The notes beneath the pieces were generated by a model. It did not search any database. It saw only the letters and a program-made list of their open reading frames with translations, and was not told the DNA's origin. Shown here piece after piece: positions 1-5,525 of a stretch of 6,595 nt of DNA. Numbering within the stretch: the first letter of the stretch is position 1; the number at the start of each line of letters is the position of its first letter. The stretch is from Candidatus Shapirobacteria bacterium (GTDB lineage: Bacteria; Patescibacteriota; Microgenomatia; UBA12405), in the NCBI GenBank assembly GCA_026395315.1, contig JAPLYY010000067.1, positions 1 through 6,595 of the forward strand. The letters run 5' to 3'. Both the position numbers and the translations under genes were made by a program.

Positions 1-12
1 ATTTACCAATGA

Positions 13-84
13 GATGACCATAATCTAAAAAAAGACTGGGAAAAGGCAGTGGAAAAGGATTTAGAGTACTATAAAAGACTGTAA
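13..84 (+). other. Possible C-terminal coding remnant
   Basis: This frame reads as 23 residues ending in a natural-looking helical tail (KKDWEKAVEKDLEYYKRL) and a TAA stop at 82-84. An in-frame TGA at 10-12 lies just upstream and there is no ATG in the segment, so as it stands it cannot be translated as an independent gene. The adjacent frame is open from base 2 to a TAA at 26-28. The segment may be the end of an upstream gene broken by a stop or frameshift, or it may be chance. I do not recognise the family, and the rest of any such gene lies outside the window. Confidence 0.2.
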
Positions 85-89
85 TGGAG

Positions 90-95
90 TATACT
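90..95 (+). promoter_or_regulatory. -10 box for the 103-681 gene, leaderless type
   Basis: TATACT matches the sigma-70 -10 consensus at 5 of 6 positions and is followed by 7 bases and then the ATG at 103. That spacing puts the expected transcription start at or next to the A of the ATG. No good -35 hexamer is seen at 16-18 bases upstream (TACTAT at 67-72 is poor), and there is no TGn extension. The call rests on the -10 box and on the same geometry at alr and ddl. Confidence 0.4.
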
Positions 96-102
96 TGTTG
101 CG

Positions 103-681
103 ATGAAAATATATTTTGTGGCTTCGCCGAGATTAGTTATAAAGGAACCTGAGTTGTACAGGGGGATTCACCGTTATTTGGCTAAGAATAATGTGATGTT
201 GAGTGATAAATTGATAAAATGGACGGATAAAAAATCAATCGAGGATGTGTATAATGAAAGCGCTGAGAAATTGACAAGTGGTTATAAGCGGGCGATTGAG
301 GCGGTAAAAAAAGCTGACGTGATAATGATGGAGGTATCGGGACATAGTGTTTCAATGGGGTTTTTGGCCTCCAAATCTTTGGATTTATCCAAACCGGTAG
401 TAGCTTTTTATAAAAAAGGAACCAGGCCATTTTTTTTGAGTGGAATTAATGATCCGAGATTTAAGTTAATAGAATATAATAATAAAAATATTAATGAGAT
501 GTTGGATTTGGCAGTAGAAGAGGTTAAAAAGAGTATTGATATCCGGTTTAATTTTTTTGTATCACCCAAGATTTTGGCGTATTTAGATTGGGTATCACAA
601 AAGAAAATGACGCCGAGGTCGGTATTTTTGCGGGATTTGATTGAAAAGGAAATGAAAAAGGATAAAGAGTTTAAGGCTTGA
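103..681 (+). CDS. Nucleoside 2-deoxyribosyltransferase-like protein with C-terminal ribbon-helix-helix-like segment
   Basis: The protein has 192 residues. Residues 1-105 look like the Rossmann-type fold of nucleoside 2-deoxyribosyltransferases: an N-terminal strand (MKIYFVASPR), a helix, then ADVIMMEVSG at 71-80 and a SMGFLASKSLDLSKPVV stretch at 84-100. The last stretch matches the family pattern in which a Gly-x-Gly-Tyr-Glu-Leu-Gly segment precedes a KPVV strand. The catalytic Glu expected there is replaced (F87-L88-A89), so enzyme activity is doubtful and ligand sensing is an alternative. Residues 148-185 fit a CopG-type ribbon-helix-helix: strand RFNFFV, helix from P155, a turn at KKMTPRS, then a second helix VFLRDLIEKEM. 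There is no signal peptide or membrane segment, so it is probably cytoplasmic. The ATG at 103 is favoured by the -10 box 7 bases upstream. The 3' end overlaps the convergent peptidase gene by 11 bases. The gene call is firm; the function is inference. Confidence 0.7.
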   Translation: MKIYFVASPRLVIKEPELYRGIHRYLAKNNVMLSDKLIKWTDKKSIEDVYNESAEKLTSGYKRAIEAVKKADVIMMEVSGHSVSMGFLASKSLDLSKPVVAFYKKGTRPFFLSGINDPRFKLIEYNNKNINEMLDLAVEEVKKSIDIRFNFFVSPKILAYLDWVSQKKMTPRSVFLRDLIEKEMKKDKEFKA

Positions 682-1252
682 GCAATTGAAGGGAAGCCGG
701 AGGAGAGAACGAGAGAGGAGTAATTATAAACAAACCGTGGTAGTCGTCGACTTCCTGATGGTTAACTTCATTAATATCCCACCAGCGTCTTTCGAATTGA
801 AGGATGGAAAATTGACGGTCGGTGCCGGCGTAGGCTTCGTAAGGGTCGGCGATTAGCATTTTATTGTTTTTGGTGTCTAACTCAGTGACTACGCTATAGT
901 GGCCGGGGTCATCATCATCGGCTTCCTCGGGGGAATCATAGTCAAAAACTCCTTGCCATTCGACACCGACAGGCAAATTAAACTGATTAATTAATTGAGA
1001 AAGTTCAGGGATGGAGGAATCGAATTTGTACCAAAACTGGTATTGGGGATAAAATGTTTTGACAAATTGACCCATTTCGGGGATGGTCATACCATGAATA
1101 ACAATTTTTTGGTTGATGTGGAGTAAGTCAACAATTTCCTGCTGACTGACAATTATGTCGTAGCAACTGAGAAGCATCTGGAGGGTGGCCGGACCACAGT
1201 AATAGCTATTTACTTGAGCAATTCTCTTAAGATTTGGAAAGTTGTTTGCCAT
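671..1252 (-). CDS. C39-like papain-fold cysteine peptidase
   Basis: A 193-residue protein consisting of one C39-like domain. Near the N terminus Q13 lies six residues before C19 in the motif QVNSYYCGPATLQMLL, which is the oxyanion Gln and nucleophile Cys arrangement of C39 peptidases. H118 in GHYSVV and D136 in IADPYEAY complete the expected catalytic triad. An acidic insert (residues 108-116, EEADDDDPG) sits just before the His. Unlike C39 domains of bacteriocin exporters it has no ABC transporter attached, and I see no signal peptide or membrane segment, so a cytoplasmic location is likely unless export is non-classical. It is the last gene of the minus-strand operon. Its ATG lies inside the end of the ATP-grasp gene (26-base overlap) with no strong Shine-Dalgarno site, which suggests coupled translation. 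The tail after residue 180 is Ser/Pro-rich and probably outside the fold. The substrate is unknown: it may cleave, or transfer, a peptide related to the neighbouring ligase. Confidence 0.8.
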   Translation of the reverse strand: MANNFPNLKRIAQVNSYYCGPATLQMLLSCYDIIVSQQEIVDLLHINQKIVIHGMTIPEMGQFVKTFYPQYQFWYKFDSSIPELSQLINQFNLPVGVEWQGVFDYDSPEEADDDDPGHYSVVTELDTKNNKMLIADPYEAYAGTDRQFSILQFERRWWDINEVNHQEVDDYHGLFIITPLSFSPPASLQLLKP

Positions 1253-2315
1253 ATTTGCTCAACATTGAGGCGATAAGATCATCAAAGCTAACGTGGTACA
1301 TGGCGGCAACTTCGGTAAAAGGTAAGCCCAGATCCGGACCGAAGGCGGTATTGGGATTGGAATCAGTAAAATAGGGGGTATTGGTGTGCTCGTCATAACG
1401 GATGTCAAATTTGGCATAGTCTTTGTGGTATAGGGCATTAAAAGCCCGGATAGCCAGACGGGAAATTTTGGTTTGAACCGGCTCTTCAACGTGGATGTAG
1501 GTGTAGGCACGGACATCGTCATAAGACTCATGACTGGTAAAGTAGTGTTTGCCATCAGGTTTTTTACGGAAAATTTTCTGACCCATAAAGACATGGTTTT
1601 TAACACCATCATCAAAAACGCAAACGGTAATTTCGGGTCCGTCAATGAATTGTTCAACGATAACCGGCATTTTATAAGCAACCAGCATTTTATCGACTTG
1701 GCGTTGAGCTTCTTTGTAGGTTTCTTTGACGGCTTTGTTATCGATACCGACAGAACCACCGGAGCCGCAGAGTTTAACAATCAGCGGCAGACCTAAATCT
1801 TCCTGGATAGCAGTGCCGGCACGACGAACATATTGAAAAGCAGGAGTAGGAATGTCGTAGGCGACGAGTAATCTTTTGGTTAAATTACGGTCATTACCGA
1901 TAACCAGGCCTTCCATACCGGCACCGGTGTAGGGGATGTTGCTGAGTTCAAGAGAGGCAGGGACTGAAGTTTGGAGACTGTCTTTGCCCTTGAGGGTATC
2001 GACGAGATTGATAACCAGGTCAGGTTTATCGACTAAAAGAGTGGTTAAAAGATATTGGTTGCCGGGAGTAAGTTTAACTTCGATACCGAGTTTTTTAATA
2101 GATTCGGCAACATCTTTGGCCCGGTCTTCAACTTCGATTTCGGCGTCATAAGCATCTTGAGTCGGAAACATATCCCGCTCGATGTGGGAATAGGCGACAG
2201 TGACAAACTTAATATTTTTAATGGCTTCTTTGTCGATATCGAGTTCGATTTTGTTATGGCCGTTGGTTTTGGGTTCTTCTTTGGCAGTATCTTTTTTAGG
2301 GAAGAGATTAAACAT
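1227..2315 (-). CDS. Divergent D-Ala-D-Ala-ligase-like ATP-grasp enzyme
   Basis: A 362-residue ATP-grasp protein of the Ddl superfamily. Residues 1-35 are a charged, probably flexible leader, 36-130 the preATP-grasp domain ending in IPYTGAGMEG, and the ATP-grasp fold follows. ATP-site features are visible: K181 in VKLCGSGGSVGI, VEQFIDGPEITV at 219-230, and metal-binding D304, D318 and N320 (FDIRYD, FTDSNPN). Compared with the canonical Ddl at 4677-5525, the N-terminal GGxSxE motif is absent, Ser126 of that protein aligns with Gly187, its Arg231 with Lys302 and its Ser256 with Leu329. These positions handle D-alanine in true Ddl, so a different amino acid or peptide is probably joined. It is longer than Ddl (282 here, about 306 in E. 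coli DdlB). It overlaps the MurF-type gene by 8 bases and the peptidase gene by 26, so it is probably translated by coupling. Acyl-phosphate ligase chemistry is well supported; the substrate is not. Confidence 0.8.
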   Translation of the reverse strand: MFNLFPKKDTAKEEPKTNGHNKIELDIDKEAIKNIKFVTVAYSHIERDMFPTQDAYDAEIEVEDRAKDVAESIKKLGIEVKLTPGNQYLLTTLLVDKPDLVINLVDTLKGKDSLQTSVPASLELSNIPYTGAGMEGLVIGNDRNLTKRLLVAYDIPTPAFQYVRRAGTAIQEDLGLPLIVKLCGSGGSVGIDNKAVKETYKEAQRQVDKMLVAYKMPVIVEQFIDGPEITVCVFDDGVKNHVFMGQKIFRKKPDGKHYFTSHESYDDVRAYTYIHVEEPVQTKISRLAIRAFNALYHKDYAKFDIRYDEHTNTPYFTDSNPNTAFGPDLGLPFTEVAAMYHVSFDDLIASMLSKYGKQLSKS

Positions 2316-3495
2316 AAGAAGATCTTAACTGTTTTTTGACATTTAGCCAATAGGGGGATTGGCGACAAAGTTTTGATATATCATCTTTGTTGGCTAACAA
2401 TTCTTTAACAAGTTCTTCCAAAAAGATTGTGTTTTGGGAGCCTTTGACGAGAATAGTTGAATTTGGTTTTATGTTTTCTTTTAAATATTCAGATGCTTTC
2501 CACCAATATTTAAAATTATTTTGACTTTTAAAATTTTGACCAACAGTGATAATTTGATCGGCGCATTTGAGAGCCAGTTCATAGATTTTTTTATGTTCAG
2601 ATTCGGAAGATGATCCTAATTCACGCATATCGCCCAAGACAGCGATTCGGGGAGATTTAAAAGTAGAGAGGAGCTTGAGCATTTCGGCGGTGGCCAGTGG
2701 CGAGGAATTATAGCTGCTGTCAATAATTTGAGATTCTTTGATGCCTTTAAAGAGAGAATTTCGGCCGGGGGCGGGGTGGAAATTGGTTTTGAGGTTAGTT
2801 TCGGCGAGGTCGCGGGGGAGATTGAGAATCCGAGCTAGTAAAAAAGCAGCGCCAAAAGTGGTGTCAAAAGCTGCCGGTAGGGCATAATTATCGAATTTAA
2901 CTTTTACGGGGGAGATATTGATAAGATTTTTATTGACCGAATATTTTTTAACTAAGGGGTCGGCACTATTAATGATGGCAGTTTTGACGGTACTAATTAA
3001 TTTGGCCTTTTCTTGAGCAATATCGTCAATGGATTTAAAGTTGAATAGGTGAACTGAAGAGACATTGAGAAAGATACCGATGTCGGGGTGAACGATTGTG
3101 AGCAGGTATGACATATTTTTGGGAGTAAAGGGAGCGTCAATACCCATTTCGACTAAAAAGATTTGATAGGAACGCCAATTGAAGAGCAGAGAAAAGGGGG
3201 TAAAAAGAGCCACTCTGATCCAGTCGGTAATAGTAAAATCGGTATTTTTGAGACCTAAGATGGAGAGGGGGATACCCGATTCAGTGTTGCCGCCGTAGTT
3301 AGTTTTAACTTTAAATTGGGGGGTGAGAGCGGCTTGACAGGCTAAAAGGCAGGAGGTTTTACCGGTTGAGCCGGTGATGCCGACAATAACCAGAGGTTTC
3401 TTTTTGAGATTTTGGATTAACTTGATTTTGGTCAGTTGAAGCCGGGCAAAGAAACGAAGATAGTAAAGAAAAAAGGGACCGAATTTTTGTTTCAT
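2308..3495 (-). CDS. murF: MurF-type Mur ligase without the usual N-terminal domain
   Basis: A 395-residue Mur ligase, most like UDP-N-acetylmuramoyl-tripeptide--D-alanyl-D-alanine ligase, which adds D-Ala-D-Ala to the cytoplasmic cell-wall precursor. Family motifs appear in order: P-loop GITGSTGKT at 39-47, NTESGIPLSILGL at 70-82, EMG at 116-118, NVSSVHLFNF at 144-153, IAQEKAKLI at 159-167 (K163 is the probable carbamylated Lys), GRNSLFKGI at 244-252, DSSYNSSP at 259-266, LGDMRELGSSSESEH at 287-301 and VKGSQNT at 350-356. The P-loop starts at residue 39 instead of roughly 100 as in E. coli MurF (452 residues), so the N-terminal domain that binds the UDP-sugar is missing and replaced by a basic, aromatic stretch (KFGPFFLYYLRFFARLQ). 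A hydrophobic insert at about 88-113 could touch the membrane. The start overlaps the alr stop as ATGA, a classic coupling signal. MurF is the best fit because of motifs and neighbours; another Mur-like amide ligase is possible. Confidence 0.8.
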   Translation of the reverse strand: MKQKFGPFFLYYLRFFARLQLTKIKLIQNLKKKPLVIVGITGSTGKTSCLLACQAALTPQFKVKTNYGGNTESGIPLSILGLKNTDFTITDWIRVALFTPFSLLFNWRSYQIFLVEMGIDAPFTPKNMSYLLTIVHPDIGIFLNVSSVHLFNFKSIDDIAQEKAKLISTVKTAIINSADPLVKKYSVNKNLINISPVKVKFDNYALPAAFDTTFGAAFLLARILNLPRDLAETNLKTNFHPAPGRNSLFKGIKESQIIDSSYNSSPLATAEMLKLLSTFKSPRIAVLGDMRELGSSSESEHKKIYELALKCADQIITVGQNFKSQNNFKYWWKASEYLKENIKPNSTILVKGSQNTIFLEELVKELLANKDDISKLCRQSPYWLNVKKQLRSSYV

Positions 3496-4619
3496 ATAAT
3501 AGTTCTTCTGATTGATGGGTGGAGGGCAGTTAACACAGTATACGGTATGGTATCAAGAGTGGCAGCTAATTTGTAAATTGAGCAGGGATCATTGACCCGG
3601 GGAGAAATAATGGTAACTTTATCGCCAATTTTAGCTTTAATAGTGCGGGGTAATTTAATGATGGTCATATTCATGGAAATATTACCAATAATTGGGCATT
3701 TAATGCGTTTTAATAAAAATTCGGCGCGGTTACTGAGGTTGCGGGAAACACCTTCGTTATAGCCGGCGGTTAAAATGGCAATAGTTTCGTCCTGCTTGGC
3801 AGTATAGGTACCGCCATAACTAACCCGATTATCCGGGTGGATTGATTTGATTAAGGCAATCCGGGAAGTCAAGGTGAGAGCCGGTTGAAGCTGTCGTCGC
3901 TGTTTTCGGCCTTGGTCGGTATGGGGACCGAAAGGGGAATAACCATAAAATCCAAGTCCGAGGCGGACAAGATTAAAGTAAGGATCGTGAATAAATGAGG
4001 CACCGGCAGTAGCGGCAATATGTTTGTATTTAAATTTGTAGCCAGATTGTTCAAAAAGAGATACCATTTCTTTAAATAATTTAATTTGATTGTGGGTGAA
4101 GGTAATTTTTTTTGGGTTGTCGGCTTGAGAGAGGTGGGAATAAATACCTTCGACTTGGAGATGTGGGCAGGTTTTTAGGACAGAAATAAATTCAGGAATA
4201 GCCTGTTTTTGGATGCCAAGCCGACACATACCAGTATCAAGTTTGATATGGATTTTGGCTCCGGGCTGATGCTCATTTAAAGCTTTTAGAGAAGCAATGT
4301 CATAAACAGTAAAAGTAAAGGGGAGTTTTTTCCAAACAGAATAGTTTTGAGGATCAGTGTAGCCCATGATCATGACCGGGGTTTTAATAGCAATTTTTAA
4401 AAGCTCATAGGCTTCATAGAGTGAGTCGACCATTAGGTAGGGTACTTTTAGATTCCGGTCAATAATTTGGGCGACTTCAATTAATCCATGACCGTAGGCA
4501 TTGGATTTTAAAACCGGACAAATTCTGGCGTCTGGATTGAGTTTTTGAAAGTAATAAAAGTTATGAACCAGGGCATCGGAATTGATAGTTATTTCGTTTA
4601 GGGTAAGATATTGTGACAT
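3492..4619 (-). CDS. alr: Alanine racemase
   Basis: A PLP-dependent fold-type III racemase that interconverts L- and D-alanine and so supplies D-Ala for peptidoglycan. At 375 residues it has the usual length. K38 in PVLKSNAYGHG is the PLP Schiff-base lysine with Y42 beside it. R133 lies in DTGMCRLGI and R219 in VRLGLGFYG (pyridine-ring contact). Y268 in VSYGGTYTA is the expected second catalytic base. Y360 in TIPYTVL is the conserved residue near the active-site entrance. One departure is the usual CMD motif, which here reads SMN (315-317), placing Asn where Asp is normal. It is the first gene of the minus-strand operon and shares an ATGA overlap with the MurF-type gene. The ATG at 4617-4619 is supported by a TATAAT box 6 bases upstream, which predicts a leaderless mRNA. 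The identification is firm; the effect of the Asn is not known. Confidence 0.95.
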   Translation of the reverse strand: MSQYLTLNEITINSDALVHNFYYFQKLNPDARICPVLKSNAYGHGLIEVAQIIDRNLKVPYLMVDSLYEAYELLKIAIKTPVMIMGYTDPQNYSVWKKLPFTFTVYDIASLKALNEHQPGAKIHIKLDTGMCRLGIQKQAIPEFISVLKTCPHLQVEGIYSHLSQADNPKKITFTHNQIKLFKEMVSLFEQSGYKFKYKHIAATAGASFIHDPYFNLVRLGLGFYGYSPFGPHTDQGRKQRRQLQPALTLTSRIALIKSIHPDNRVSYGGTYTAKQDETIAILTAGYNEGVSRNLSNRAEFLLKRIKCPIIGNISMNMTIIKLPRTIKAKIGDKVTIISPRVNDPCSIYKLAATLDTIPYTVLTALHPSIRRTII

Positions 4620-4625
4620 AACGGT

Positions 4626-4654
4626 ATTATAGTATATTTAGTTGACAAAGTAAA
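4626..4654 (-). promoter_or_regulatory. alr operon promoter, leaderless type
   Basis: Read on the minus strand, TTTACT (4654-4649, 4 of 6 matches to TTGACA) is followed by a 17-base spacer and a perfect TATAAT (4631-4626). Six bases then separate the -10 box from the alr ATG, so transcription should begin at or within a base of the start codon, leaving no room for a Shine-Dalgarno site. The -35 end interleaves with the divergent ddl promoter. Confidence 0.65.
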
Positions 4655-4657
4655 TAT
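4634..4657. repeat. 7-bp inverted repeat between alr and ddl promoters
   Basis: ATATTTA at 4634-4640 is perfectly inverted as TAAATAT at 4651-4657 around a 10-base spacer (GTTGACAAAG) that contains the ddl -35 box. The right arm also overlaps the alr -35 box. The position suits an operator controlling both directions, but the arms are pure A/T in an A/T-rich spacer, so chance is a real alternative. Confidence 0.35.
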
Positions 4658-4669
4658 TAAGTATAAAAT
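4642..4669 (+). promoter_or_regulatory. ddl promoter, leaderless type
   Basis: A perfect TTGACA (4642-4647), a 16-base spacer and TAAAAT (4664-4669, 5 of 6 matches to TATAAT) form a good sigma-70 promoter. Seven bases (ACGAGTT) separate the -10 box from the ATG at 4677, so the transcript should start at or next to the start codon. TATAAA at 4662-4667 is an alternative -10 with a shorter 14-base spacer. Confidence 0.65.
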
Positions 4670-4676
4670 ACGAGTT

Positions 4677-5525
4677 ATGAAGATAAAAGTAGCTATATTA
4701 ATGGGCGGAAAGAGTTCGGAGAGGGAAGTGTCGTTGATGTCGGGGAACCAGGTATTAAAAAACTTGAACAAGGACAAGTTTGAAGCTATAAAAATTGATG
4801 TAACAAGTGAGTTGGAAAAAATAAAAGGGTGCAAGGTGGCTTTTATTGCACTGCATGGTGCCGGCGGGGAAGACGGAAAAATACAGGGGTATCTGGATAC
4901 TATCGGGATTAAATATACTGGCTGTGGAGTTTTAGCCAGCGCTTTGGGGATGGATAAAAAGAAATTTAGAGAGTTGATGGAGAGGAATGATATTCTGATG
5001 CCAAAAGAAACGACTAAAGTGCCTTGTGTGGTCAAACCGAATAACGGCGGGTCAAGCGTAGGGGTAGCGATAGTCAAAAGGGAAGAAGATTGGGAAAAGG
5101 CTGTGGAGTTGGCAAAGAAATATGACGATCAAATTATAACGGAGGAATTTATTGAAGGGACCGAGGTGTCATGCGGAATTTTGGGAGATGAGGTGTTGCC
5201 GGTAGTAGAAATTGTGCCTAAAAATGAGTTTTTCGATTATGAAGCCAAATATACTGACGGTAAATCGGAGGAAATTTGTCCGGCGAGGTTGACGGTTGAA
5301 GTGACGAAAAAAGTACAGGAAACGGCTTTAAAAGTATTTAAAATTATCGGCGGAAAGGGTTTTGGTAGGGTGGATATGATAATAAGAGATGACATTCCTT
5401 ATGTATTGGAAATAAATACGATTCCGGGATTGACGTCAAATTCCTTATTGCCAAAAGAAGCTAAAGCGGCAGGGTATTCGTATAGCCAAATGTTGGATAA
5501 AATAATTGAATTGGCTTTGGGTTAG
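4677..5525 (+). CDS. ddl: D-alanine--D-alanine ligase
   Basis: This ATP-grasp enzyme joins two D-alanines using ATP, providing the dipeptide for MurF. At 282 residues it is a little shorter than E. coli DdlB (306) but keeps the key positions: GGKSSEREVSLMSG at 10-23 with E15, HGAGGEDGKIQG at 60-71, YTGCGVLASALGMDK at 80-94, K120 and S126 in VKPNNGGSSVGV, EEFIEGTEVSCGIL at 156-169, the omega-loop K191-Y192 in YEAKY, R231 and D233 in GRVDM, and E245, N247 and S256 in LEINTIPGLTSNS. The Tyr in the omega loop and the complete E15-S126-Y192 set point to D-Ala-D-Ala and not D-Ala-D-lactate synthesis. It is divergent from the alr operon with a shared 57-base spacer. The protein is rich in Lys, Glu, Gly and Val, fitting the G-rich plus strand. 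Its TAG stop overlaps the stop of the convergent Hsp70 gene by 4 bases. Confidence 0.95.
   Translation: MKIKVAILMGGKSSEREVSLMSGNQVLKNLNKDKFEAIKIDVTSELEKIKGCKVAFIALHGAGGEDGKIQGYLDTIGIKYTGCGVLASALGMDKKKFRELMERNDILMPKETTKVPCVVKPNNGGSSVGVAIVKREEDWEKAVELAKKYDDQIITEEFIEGTEVSCGILGDEVLPVVEIVPKNEFFDYEAKYTDGKSEEICPARLTVEVTKKVQETALKVFKIIGGKGFGRVDMIIRDDIPYVLEINTIPGLTSNSLLPKEAKAAGYSYSQMLDKIIELALG

Noticed and set aside
10..12. TGA read as glycine (genetic code 25, as in Gracilibacteria), which would join YQ to DDHNLKK upstream and extend the 103-681 gene past 681.
   Set aside because: The alr TGA at 3494-3492 is a convincing stop within an ATGA overlap, reading beyond it gives an implausible peptide, and none of the long genes contains in-frame TGA codons, which would be frequent if TGA meant Gly.
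1..21. Possible minus-strand gene start (ATG at 21-19, open to the window edge, reading MVISLVN).
   Set aside because: Only seven codons are visible and there is no -10 box at the spacing used by the other genes, so it cannot be supported.
697..720. Purine-rich run with GGAGGAG and GAGGAG on the plus strand that resembles ribosome binding sites.
   Set aside because: No plus-strand reading frame follows. The run is the complement of the Ser/Pro-rich tail of the peptidase gene.
671..2315. A graspetide-type RiPP cluster (ATP-grasp ligase plus C39-like peptidase).
   Set aside because: No small precursor gene with a repeated Thr/Ser-Glu/Asp core is present, the peptidase has no transporter, the ligase belongs to the Ddl side of the superfamily, and the neighbours are wall-synthesis genes.
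4598..5077. Long minus-strand reading frame opposite ddl.
   Set aside because: It lies antisense to a fully conserved ddl, its translation has no recognisable motifs, and it would cover the alr start and both promoters. It is a shadow frame, as are the other frames lying inside the wall genes.
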